Assembly: GCA_001771055.1 (NCBI GenBank)
Contig: MESS01000003.1
Location: forward strand, 66,734-81,214
Length of the DNA stretch: 14,481 bases
Source of the DNA: Caldithrix sp. RBG_13_44_9
Lineage (GTDB): Bacteria > Calditrichota > Calditrichia > RBG-13-44-9
Direction: 5' to 3'
Notes under the pieces: generated by a model
The model's database searches: none
Seen by the model: the letters and a program-made list of their open reading frames with translations, nothing else
What the model was told of the DNA's origin: nothing
Shown: positions 8,144 to 14,481 of the stretch, piece after piece
Position numbering within the stretch: position 1 is the first letter of the stretch
Layout of the letters: the number at the start of each line of letters is the position of its first letter
Position numbers and translations under genes: made by a program

Positions 8144-8503
8144 ATGGCCCAAAGAGAATCAGTCGTCGAATTTAAAAAGGAACGGGAGAGGTTAAATGAA
8201 ATTGTGATGAAATACGCTGGCTTGGAAACAAAGAGATTCTATAGCCTGGATTCACAAGTTTACCGTGCAGAGAGGGCCTTGCCAGTGAAAACTAAGGAGC
8301 TGCTTGGACTGGTAGCGTCAGTAGTGCTGCGCTGCGATGACTGCATTAAGTATCATATTATTCGCTGTTTTGAAGAAGGTACCACAGATCAGGAATTAGA
8401 AGAAGCCTTATCGATCAGCCTGATTGTGGGTGGATCGATTACCATCCCGCACCTGCGCCGGGCATATGATGCTTGGGAGGAACTGAAATCCGCTTCCAAA
8501 TAA
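8144..8503 (+). CDS. Carboxymuconolactone decarboxylase / AhpD-like family protein
   Basis: A 119-residue all-helical CMD-family protein. It has the AhpD-type redox layout: E52, eleven residues, then C64-D-D-C67 and H71, spacing equal to the E118/C130/C133/H137 proton-relay set of mycobacterial AhpD. A further C75 follows. This argues for a thiol-disulfide or alkylhydroperoxidase-type role rather than a true decarboxylase, though the substrate cannot be read from sequence. The ATG has a strong AAAGGAGG ribosome site about 6 nt upstream. It is followed 44 bp later by the Er-VIT1 iron gene on the same strand, so the two may be co-transcribed as an oxidative/iron-stress pair. The upstream 114-bp gap has a TATAAA at 8112 but no properly spaced -35. 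Confidence 0.9.
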   Translation: MAQRESVVEFKKERERLNEIVMKYAGLETKRFYSLDSQVYRAERALPVKTKELLGLVASVVLRCDDCIKYHIIRCFEEGTTDQELEEALSISLIVGGSITIPHLRRAYDAWEELKSASK

Positions 8504-8547
8504 TCTCAATCAGTTAGATTAAAATTTAAATGTAGTGAAGGTGCTCT

Positions 8548-9420
8548 ATGGAAAAACGACTTTCTGATCCTGAGACTATTAAAATTTTAAGGATGTTCCA
8601 AAGAAATGAGATTACTGAATACCATGTATATCAAGCATTGGCCAGGAGGGTTGGCGGAAAAAATAGTGAGATTCTGCAAAAAATAGCTGACGATGAATTG
8701 CGGCATTACCATGGGTGGAAATCTTACACCAATCTAGAAATAAAACCGAATCGTTTTCTGGTTTTTTTATACCTGTTATTGGCGCGGATTTTGGGACTGA
8801 CCTTTGCTATTAAGATGATGGAACATGGGGAAGTACGCGCTGAGCAGTCATATGCTATAGTCGAATCAATAATCCCCGAAGCCTCCCAGATTATCAAAGA
8901 AGAGAATGAGCATGAAAATCTGTTGGTGGAAATGATCGATGAAGAACGGATCAACTATATCGGTTCAATGGTGCTGGGTTTAAATGATGCGCTGGTGGAA
9001 TTAACCGGAGCCCTGGCAGGATTCACCCTGGCTCTCCAGAATACCCGGCTCATCGGTCTGGCTGGATTAATTACCGGTATCGCTGCGTCTCTGTCCATGG
9101 CAGCTTCTGAATACCTGTCCCAAAAATCAGAAAAAGAAGGCAAGGATCCGTTACGGGCGTCTTTCTATACCGGCATTGCTTATATTGTGGCGGTAATTCT
9201 GCTGGTGATGCCTTACTTTTTATTGACGAACTATTACACCGCACTGGGATTCACGTTGATTATTGCCATTCTGATTATCCTGGCTTTCGCCCAGTTTGTA
9301 TCAGTGGTAAAAGGAATTTCCTTTAAAAAGTTTTTCTGGGAAATGGTGCTGATCAGCCTGGGGGTGGCAACAATTTCTTTTTTTGTCGGTTGGGCGGCTC
9401 GAAGCGTACTTCACGTCTAG
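8548..9420 (+). CDS. Er-VIT1 family: ferritin-like domain fused to VIT1/CCC1 iron transporter (MbfA-like)
   Basis: A 290-residue membrane protein. Residues ~8-130 form a rubrerythrin/ferritin-like four-helix domain with the expected di-iron ligands: E21/E24 in NEITEYHVY, E50-x-x-H53 (DELRH), glutamates in EHGEVRAE (92-99), and E119-x-x-H122 (EENEHE). Residues ~137-290 are a VIT1/CCC1 domain with about five hydrophobic segments (around 140-160, 167-186, 208-226, 231-254, 265-284) and the family signature GLNDALVELTGALAGFT. Characterised relatives (MbfA of Agrobacterium and Bradyrhizobium) export iron and protect against iron and peroxide stress. That function is inferred here, and the direction of transport is not visible in sequence. 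A GAAGGTG ribosome site lies just upstream. Its stop is only 19 bp from that of convergent sufE. Confidence 0.9.
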   Translation: MEKRLSDPETIKILRMFQRNEITEYHVYQALARRVGGKNSEILQKIADDELRHYHGWKSYTNLEIKPNRFLVFLYLLLARILGLTFAIKMMEHGEVRAEQSYAIVESIIPEASQIIKEENEHENLLVEMIDEERINYIGSMVLGLNDALVELTGALAGFTLALQNTRLIGLAGLITGIAASLSMAASEYLSQKSEKEGKDPLRASFYTGIAYIVAVILLVMPYFLLTNYYTALGFTLIIAILIILAFAQFVSVVKGISFKKFFWEMVLISLGVATISFFVGWAARSVLHV

Positions 9421-9439
9421 GTAGCAATAAAATTCATCA

Positions 9440-9865
9440 TCATTCAATCGCTCCCAACTGCTTGATCTCATGGCGTATCCGATGTACGATGGCATTGATA
9501 CCGTGCGAACGCAGGGTTCCAATTTTTTTATCCAGGCCCAGACGACGCAATAAATCGATGGGAATTTCTTCCAGATTTTTCAGTAAACAACTATCAAGGG
9601 CAGAGAATAATATTGAAATGATTCCCCGGACGGTGGGAGATTCAGGTGGAACCTCAGCCCGGATTTTCAGATGCTGATTCTGAGTGAATACCTCCAGGTA
9701 GACCGGAGTCTGGCATTCCGGTATCTGGTGCTGTTCCTGGCGCAGATGGTTTTGAATTTCTTCTGGAAGATGGGGTAATTTTTCAGAGTAATCCAGTAAT
9801 AAATCCAGGCGGAAATCTTCATCGGTTTCCTGGAATTCCTTAATGATTTCCTGTAATTTCGGCAT
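9440..9865 (-). CDS. sufE: SufE sulfur-acceptor protein
   Basis: SufE takes persulfide sulfur from the cysteine desulfurase SufS and passes it to the SufBCD scaffold. The 141-residue protein is full length. Acceptor C51 lies in IPECQTPVYL, the counterpart of GCQSxVWL in enterobacterial SufE. The helical tail SILFSALDSC and IPIDLLRRLGLDKKIGTLRSHGINAIVHRIR are family hallmarks. A second cysteine, C93, is present. The ATG lacks a nearby ribosome site; AAGGA is about 15 bases upstream. It is the last gene of the - strand Fe-S cluster, separated from the rhodanese gene by 237 bp, so it may be read through or have its own promoter. No terminator is visible in the 19-bp gap before the convergent iron gene. 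Confidence 0.93.
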   Translation of the reverse strand: MPKLQEIIKEFQETDEDFRLDLLLDYSEKLPHLPEEIQNHLRQEQHQIPECQTPVYLEVFTQNQHLKIRAEVPPESPTVRGIISILFSALDSCLLKNLEEIPIDLLRRLGLDKKIGTLRSHGINAIVHRIRHEIKQLGAIE

Positions 9866-10044
9866 TGGGAAATTTAAACGTCCTTTTATTTCTGGTTATC
9901 TCAGCCAGGTCTTGGGTCGGAGAAGAGGTATAATTTTTTTGGAATTTTTTTTTAATACAATCCGAAAAACTTAAAACATCAAAAGGATGACCAATAATTT
10001 CTTCTCCTGAAAATCCACCTAAGTAGGATCTTATACTAAATCCT

Positions 10045-10098
10045 TATACCTGTTATCATATACCGCTATACCTCTATCCCTTTATACCCTTACACCAC
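10045..10098. repeat. Degenerate 8-bp-period tandem repeat
   Basis: Units: TATACCTG (10045), then a 6-bp interruption, TATACCGC (10059), TATACCTC (10067), TATCCCTT (10075), TATACCCT (10083) and TACACCAC (10091). Five units sit in exact 8-bp register. The array ends 4 bp before the rhodanese stop codon, on its 3' side. The rest of the 9866-10102 gap is AT-rich, with long T/A runs near 9936-9955 but no terminator-like hairpin that I can find. Confidence 0.65.
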
Positions 10099-10102
10099 CG
10101 GT

Positions 10103-10948
10103 TCACCTCTCAATGGGCGCCCGCACCATATTCCCCCACTCCGTCCATGAACCGTCGTAATTCTTTACTTTCGGATACCCTAACAAATAAGTAAGAACAA
10201 ACCAGGTGTGAGCGGAACGTTCACCAATCCGGCAATAGGCAATAATATCTTCCTCTGCTTTTAACTTTGCACCGACCTGATAAATTTCAATCAACTCTTC
10301 ATATGATCTAAAAGTACCATCATCTTTTACCGCTTTTGCCCACGGGACATTTTGAGCCTGGGGGATATGACCGCCGCGTAAGGCACCTTCCTGTGGGTAA
10401 TTTTCCATATGAAGCAGTTCACCGCTGAACTCCTGTGGTGAGCGAACATCGATCAGTGCTTTCTTGGCCCGGGTGTGGAGGATAACCTTTTCCCGGAAGG
10501 CCCGAATTGATTTTTCGTTTAATTGGGACACTTGATATTTCGTTTTCGGGAAATGGGGGACATCTTTAGTGAGTGGACGACCTTCACTGATCCATTTCTG
10601 TCTGCCGCCATCCATGATCAGACAATTTTTATGTCCGTACAATTTAAAAGCCCAGAACGCATAACAAGCCCACCAGTTATTTTTATCACCATAGAACACA
10701 ACCTTGCTTTCGGAAGCAATTCCCTTACCGGCTAATAATTTTTCGAATTGTTCCGGTGGGAGGTAATCCCGTATCAACGGATCTTGCAAATCATTTTGCC
10801 AGTCAATTTTTATGGTGTTGGGAATATGTCCGGTTTCATATAACAAAATATCCTCGTCAGATTCAACGATTCTGACATCCGGATCGTTCTTATGTTCCGC
10901 GACCCAATCGGTAGTGACCAATACTTCGGGATGCTTATAATTTTCCAT
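10103..10948 (-). CDS. Two-domain rhodanese (thiosulfate/3-mercaptopyruvate sulfurtransferase)
   Basis: A 281-residue tandem rhodanese. The N-terminal domain (~8-125) is the structural, non-catalytic copy. The C-terminal domain (~150-281) carries DVRSPQEFSGE (167-177), GGHIPQAQNVPW (192-203) and active-site C239 in the loop C-R-I-G-E-R-S. The basic CRIGER loop is closer to thiosulfate sulfurtransferases than to the CG(S/T)GVT loop of mercaptopyruvate enzymes, so thiosulfate is the likelier sulfur donor. It moves sulfane sulfur to thiols or cyanide and here could feed Fe-S assembly; that link rests on position only. It lies 47 bp after the Rrf2 gene on the same strand. The ribosome site is weak (GAGA). 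Confidence 0.93.
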   Translation of the reverse strand: MENYKHPEVLVTTDWVAEHKNDPDVRIVESDEDILLYETGHIPNTIKIDWQNDLQDPLIRDYLPPEQFEKLLAGKGIASESKVVFYGDKNNWWACYAFWAFKLYGHKNCLIMDGGRQKWISEGRPLTKDVPHFPKTKYQVSQLNEKSIRAFREKVILHTRAKKALIDVRSPQEFSGELLHMENYPQEGALRGGHIPQAQNVPWAKAVKDDGTFRSYEELIEIYQVGAKLKAEEDIIAYCRIGERSAHTWFVLTYLLGYPKVKNYDGSWTEWGNMVRAPIER

Positions 10949-10995
10949 TTTTTTCTCGTGTTATTAATATGTTCCATACTTTTATTCCGGTAGAT

Positions 10996-11490
10996 TTACT
11001 TCGAGGCTGCCTCCGGCATGAATTTTTTAGTTCGGGAATTTCTGGTTATGACTCCCGTTCTGCTACGATTGTTATTTTCTGATTCGATCAGGTCTTGCAG
11101 GGTAAACCGATCCAAAACATCGTCTACCGCTCGTTGTACCTGTTGCCAAATTGATTGCACTTCACAGCCACAGGAATGACTGCAGTTCTTCATCAATCCC
11201 GAATGATTCTGACAAAATTCTGCAGTGTATAATTTACCCCCTAAGATCGTCAAAACCTGATTGAGGGAAATTTGCTCAGCCGGATGAGCCAATAAATACC
11301 CGCCTTCTTTTCCGCGGGTACTTTTGATGAATCCGGCCAGGCGTAAATTCCGGCAAATTTTTGCCACGTAATGGGGTGATAATCCTTCCTGTTCACTGAG
11401 CTGAGGAATAGTAATACCGTCACTGTTGGGACTGCTGGCTATCTGCAATAACAACCGGATTCCATATTCCTCCTGGGCGGTAATTTTCAT
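10996..11490 (-). CDS. Rrf2-family transcriptional regulator (IscR/SufR-like)
   Basis: A 164-residue Rrf2 winged-helix protein. The N-terminal ~65 residues hold the helix-turn-helix (ITIPQLSEQEGLSPHYVAKICRNLRLAGFI) and the wing signature RGKEGGYLLA. Four cysteines, C93, C103, C107 and C109, cluster where IscR has its three [2Fe-2S] ligands. The spacing (x9, x3, x1) differs from the x5, x5 of E. coli IscR, so an Fe-S cluster or thiol switch is likely but its geometry is open. Residues 140-164 are a polar, basic tail. The gene begins 3 bp after the bacilliredoxin stop, suggesting translational coupling. It probably controls this suf operon according to Fe-S or redox state (inference). Confidence 0.92.
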   Translation of the reverse strand: MKITAQEEYGIRLLLQIASSPNSDGITIPQLSEQEGLSPHYVAKICRNLRLAGFIKSTRGKEGGYLLAHPAEQISLNQVLTILGGKLYTAEFCQNHSGLMKNCSHSCGCEVQSIWQQVQRAVDDVLDRFTLQDLIESENNNRSRTGVITRNSRTKKFMPEAASK

Positions 11491-11493
11491 TTC

Positions 11494-12036
11494 TCAATTT
11501 CCCTGGTATTTAGGTAAATGAGAACTGCATATCACCACATTTTCCAATTGTGCATATTTTTCCGGACTGATCGACGGTCCCGGTCTCTGGCATTTCTCAT
11601 CGAATACCCGGATCAAAATCTCAGAAATCTCTTCGGGTGATCTATTTACCAGATCTTTTCGTTCCATAATGAATTCGATTTTACCGTTCCGGAACAGTAC
11701 AAAACAAGGCGAGGACGGAACGTAGCTGGAGAGAAATCTTTGCCTCACATATTCCACCGCTTTTTTATCCATCCCGGCAAAAACCGTAACCAGCTGGTCC
11801 GGGATTTCCTTATGTTGCAAGGCCAGCGCCACTCCCGGACGGGCTGATCCGGCTGCACAGCCGCAAACCGAATTTACCACCAGCAGAACGGTTTCCTCCG
11901 GATGCTGTAGCAGTGTCTGGTCAACCTCTTCCAGTGTTGATAATTCAGTAAATCCCACCACGGTCAATTCATCCCGCATATATTGAATAGCCGCCGGATC
12001 ATAATTGGGTCTATATTGAATTTCATATTTATCCAT
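11494..12036 (-). CDS. BrxA/BrxB-family bacilliredoxin with C-terminal extension
   Basis: Bacilliredoxins remove bacillithiol (or similar low-molecular-weight thiols) from oxidised proteins. The thioredoxin-like domain carries the signature C58-G-C60 in NSVCGCAAGSARPG, followed by VFAGMDKKAVEYVR and the SSPCFVLFRNGKI strand with C111. At 180 residues it is about 35 longer than B. subtilis BrxA (~144). The extension (~150-180) includes PGPSISPEKYAQL and an extra C170, besides C149 near the usual end. GAGG about 8 nt before the ATG supports the start. It sits between sufT and the Rrf2 gene, which ties it to Fe-S assembly or its protection. Whether this organism makes bacillithiol cannot be told from the window. 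Confidence 0.9.
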   Translation of the reverse strand: MDKYEIQYRPNYDPAAIQYMRDELTVVGFTELSTLEEVDQTLLQHPEETVLLVVNSVCGCAAGSARPGVALALQHKEIPDQLVTVFAGMDKKAVEYVRQRFLSSYVPSSPCFVLFRNGKIEFIMERKDLVNRSPEEISEILIRVFDEKCQRPGPSISPEKYAQLENVVICSSHLPKYQGN

Positions 12037-12073
12037 AAGATTTACCTCTTGCTAATGTTTTTTGAAGGATTGT

Positions 12074-12397
12074 TTACATGAAACCAAGTTCTAATTTGGC
12101 CTCTTCGGACATCATATCAGGATTCCAGGGGGGATCCCATACCACTTCCACTTTGGCGTTACTGATTCCCTCTATCGATTTTACTTTTTCCTGTATTTCT
12201 CCAGGGAGAGTGCCTGCCACCGGGCAGCCGGGAGAGGTCAACGTCATTTTAATTTGTACAAGGTGATTGTTATCTATTTGAATATCATAGATCAGTCCCA
12301 TTTCATAGATATTTACCGGAATTTCCGGATCATAACAGGTTTTAATGGCCTCTATTATTTTATTTTCCAGCTCTTTTTTATTGGTGCTGTTTTTCAT
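12074..12397 (-). CDS. sufT: SufT / MIP18-family (DUF59) Fe-S maturation protein
   Basis: A 107-residue MIP18-like protein. It carries the family motifs CYDPEIPVNIYEMGLIYDI (21-39), MTLTSPGCPVAG (51-62, with conserved C58) and VVWDPPWNPDMMSEEA (85-100). SufT-type proteins help mature or deliver Fe-S clusters and are typical members of suf operons. The start is ambiguous: GTG 12406, ATG 12403 and ATG 12397 are in frame. I chose 12397 because GGAG (12409-12406) is then 8 nt away, while it would overlap or crowd the other two. It lies 21 bp after sufD and 37 bp before the bacilliredoxin gene. Confidence 0.93.
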   Translation of the reverse strand: MKNSTNKKELENKIIEAIKTCYDPEIPVNIYEMGLIYDIQIDNNHLVQIKMTLTSPGCPVAGTLPGEIQEKVKSIEGISNAKVEVVWDPPWNPDMMSEEAKLELGFM

Positions 12398-12418
12398 TAT
12401 CATCACTCCATAAAAAAG

Positions 12419-13744
12419 TTAGAATTCCTTTTCTAAACGTTTCTCAATCCTATCCTGAAGAAAAACCCGCACATTTTCAAGAGACGTTTTATCTATTACT
12501 TCACCGGCAAAAGCCAGACGCAGCAGATTCTGAGCCTGTTCTGGCGGAATTCCTCTCTGCTGCATGTAGAAAATAGCTTCCTCATCCAGCTGACCAACCG
12601 TGGCGCCATGAGTACACTTGACATCGTCCGCAAAGATTTTCAATTGCGGTTTGGAGTTAATGTCCGCTTCTGGACTGAGCAGCAGATTTTTATTGGATTG
12701 GAAAGCATTGGTTTTCTGGGCATCGCGTGCCACATAAATGGTACCGCTGAAAACCCCTCGCGATTTTCCGCTCAGAATTCCCTTATATAGTTCATTACTG
12801 TTGCAATTAGGTTTCAGATGCTCAATACTGGTGTGATTGTCAATCAATTGATTTCCAGATGCCAGATAAAAACCGAAAAGGTTGGATTCACAATTTTCAC
12901 CATTCAGAGATACGGTTAAATTATTGCGGACAATGGCACCGCCCAGATCGATACTGAAAGAATTCAGGATACTCTGTCTTTCTTGATAAATCTGGGTGCG
13001 GTGAATCCGGATAGAATGAAAGTTATCATCCTGAATTTTGAGTAAATCCAGACGGGAACCTTCTTTTAGAATAACCTCCGTGACCGAATTATTGAATACC
13101 GGTCCGTCCGAAAGTGAATGATGTGATTCGACGATTTTTACCTGACTATTTTTTTCGACCACTAGCAAATGCCGTGGATGAGCCTGGTATGGTTCATCCT
13201 GCGGATCAAAAATGTGAAGGATATAGATCGGTTCTTCAACTACTACATCCTGCGGTACATAGAGAAAAATTCCTTCTCTTGCGAAGGCTGTATTCAGGGC
13301 GGTGAAAGCTTCCTGGCGGTGATCGCTGTATTTAGCAATATATTCGTTCACGATCCGGGGATGGTCTTGCAGGGCTTTTTCTAAATTGGATAAGGTAATT
13401 CCTGGGTGGATAAGGTGGAGGTTGCTAAATTTTTCGGAGAATTTACCATTAACAAATACCAGTCGGTTGTCGTTCTTTTTTCCAATGAATAATTTTTCTA
13501 CCGCGGCCGGTTTTAATTCATGATCATCATCAAAGAGCTGGTAGCGTTGATCCAGGAGTGGTTGCAGGTTGGTGTACTTCCAATCTTCCATCCGGGTGTT
13601 GGGAAATCCAAGCCGGGCAAAATGGCTTATCGCCTCTCTCCGCAAGCGGTGGAAGGGCTGATCTGCATTCCCGTTTAAGCGATTCTCAAAATTGTTGAAA
13701 GTAGAAATTAACCAGTCTTTTAAATTTATAGTTTCAGGTACCAT
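12419..13744 (-). CDS. sufD: Fe-S cluster assembly protein SufD
   Basis: SufD forms the SufBC2D scaffold on which clusters are built, as the partner of SufB, and is moved by the SufC ATPase. The 441-residue length fits. The N-terminal helical part contains GFPNTRMEDWKYTNL, the usual SufD opening. The middle is the right-handed beta-helix core. The C-terminus has DDVKCTHGATVGQLDEEAIFYMQQRGI, with C377 and H379 corresponding to the functionally important Cys/His pair of the family. SufB is longer and has extra cysteines, so SufD is preferred. AAGGAA about 5 nt before the ATG supports the start. It lies 67 bp after sufC. Confidence 0.96.
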   Translation of the reverse strand: MVPETINLKDWLISTFNNFENRLNGNADQPFHRLRREAISHFARLGFPNTRMEDWKYTNLQPLLDQRYQLFDDDHELKPAAVEKLFIGKKNDNRLVFVNGKFSEKFSNLHLIHPGITLSNLEKALQDHPRIVNEYIAKYSDHRQEAFTALNTAFAREGIFLYVPQDVVVEEPIYILHIFDPQDEPYQAHPRHLLVVEKNSQVKIVESHHSLSDGPVFNNSVTEVILKEGSRLDLLKIQDDNFHSIRIHRTQIYQERQSILNSFSIDLGGAIVRNNLTVSLNGENCESNLFGFYLASGNQLIDNHTSIEHLKPNCNSNELYKGILSGKSRGVFSGTIYVARDAQKTNAFQSNKNLLLSPEADINSKPQLKIFADDVKCTHGATVGQLDEEAIFYMQQRGIPPEQAQNLLRLAFAGEVIDKTSLENVRVFLQDRIEKRLEKEF

Positions 13745-13811
13745 TATATTCCTTATTTTCTTTCCCGATAGATTTATTTTCCGCTCATTCTAATGACATT
13801 CTACCTTCTGA

Positions 13812-14481
13812 TCAGGCAATAATCTCGGACTCTCTATCAGTTTTTGCCCAATCATAACCATGTTCTTCTAGTCGAAAGGCTAATTCTTTATTGCCGGATT
13901 CTATAATTTTTCCTTGAAAAAGTACATGCACAAAATCAGGAACGATATGATTTAACAGGCGCTGATAATGAGTCACGACAATGATGGCATTTTCAGGGGT
14001 ACGCAGCTGATTTACTCCATTAGCAACAATTTTCAGGGCGTCGATATCCAGTCCGGAATCTGTCTCATCCAGGATTGCCAAGCGTGGCTCCAGTACGGCC
14101 ATCTGAAATATCTCATTACGTTTCTTCTCGCCTCCGGAAAATCCTTCATTCACCGATCGGCTGAGAAATTTTTCGTCCATTTCCACCAATTTGAGTTTCT
14201 CACGCATTTTTTTCAGAAACTGGCGGGAGTCAAGAGGCGGTTCTCCGCGATACTTCCGAATTCCATTAACCGATTGTTTGAGGAAATTCGCCATACTTAC
14301 TCCCGGAATTTCCACCGGATACTGGAAGGCCAAAAATACTCCTTCCCGGGCTCGCTCTTCTGGATCCATTTCCAGAAGATTTTTTCCCATGAAGGTTATA
14401 CTGCCAGCTGTGACCTGGAATTCTTCCCGTCCTGCCAGGACATTTGCTAAAGTACTTTTACCCGATCCATTGGGTCCCATG
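13812..14481 (-). CDS. sufC: Fe-S assembly ATPase SufC, N-terminus cut by window edge
   Basis: SufC is the ABC-type ATPase that drives conformational change in SufBC2D; it is cytosolic and not a transporter. The frame is open at the right edge: the first visible residues MGPNGSGKST are the Walker A loop, so about 30 residues are outside. Numbering from that Met, Q53 (Q-loop, AFQYPVEIPGVSM), FSGGE signature (114-118, within NEGFSGGEKKRNEI), Walker B LAILDE (134-139), the SGLDIDALK D-loop and switch H171 are all present. The combination PVEIPGVS plus NEGFSGGEKKRNE is diagnostic for SufC. It is the most upstream visible gene of the operon; sufB, and perhaps sufS, may lie beyond the edge. Confidence 0.97.
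   Translation of the reverse strand, partial: MGPNGSGKSTLANVLAGREEFQVTAGSITFMGKNLLEMDPEERAREGVFLAFQYPVEIPGVSMANFLKQSVNGIRKYRGEPPLDSRQFLKKMREKLKLVEMDEKFLSRSVNEGFSGGEKKRNEIFQMAVLEPRLAILDETDSGLDIDALKIVANGVNQLRTPENAIIVVTHYQRLLNHIVPDFVHVLFQGKIIESGNKELAFRLEEHGYDWAKTDRESEIIA

Noticed and set aside
10045..10098. Short-period repeat as a CRISPR array.
   Set aside because: Units are 8 bp with no spacers, and there are no cas genes in the window.

Overview
The window is a compact, mid-GC bacterial chromosome segment carrying housekeeping and stress genes. It has no rRNA, tRNA, CRISPR array, phage gene or insertion sequence that I can see. Several features fit a lineage in or near the FCB group (Bacteroidota, Calditrichota, KSB1-like or Ignavibacteria-like): a carboxypeptidase-regulatory-like domain on an envelope vWA protein, a ~544-residue single-function P5C dehydrogenase, a bacilliredoxin, and a SUF operon with sufT and an Rrf2 regulator. 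This placement is inferred from gene content and is not firm.

Left part, + strand (1-4899): the 3' three quarters of purL (purine synthesis), then a probable envelope protein joining a carboxypeptidase-regulatory-like domain, a vWA domain and a CsgG/FlgO-like domain, then nfo (endonuclease IV). The purL-vWA gap is 70 bp. The vWA-nfo gap is about 250 bp and holds a degenerate 7-bp repeat.

Middle (4900-8029): pruA on the - strand with its own terminator and a good candidate promoter. It diverges from asnA (ammonia-dependent asparagine synthetase) across an AT-rich 293-bp region containing two inverted-repeat structures.

Right part (8144-14481): a + strand pair, a carboxymuconolactone-decarboxylase/AhpD-like protein and an Er-VIT1 (ferritin-like plus VIT1/CCC1) membrane iron protein, converges on a long - strand Fe-S assembly cluster. 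In transcription order the cluster is sufC (cut by the window edge), sufD, sufT, a bacilliredoxin with an extended C-terminus, an Rrf2-family regulator with four clustered cysteines, a two-domain rhodanese, and, after a 237-bp gap with an 8-bp-period repeat, sufE. No cysteine desulfurase (sufS) and no sufB lie in the window; both may be upstream of sufC.

Functionally, the right half reads as an iron-sulfur and thiol-stress island: scaffold (SufC/D), maturation (SufT), sulfur handling (SufE, rhodanese), thiol redox (bacilliredoxin, CMD protein), iron handling (Er-VIT1) and a likely Fe-S- or thiol-sensing regulator. I see no clearly new defence or mobile system. The most novel items are the three-domain vWA/CsgG-like protein and the make-up of the SUF operon.
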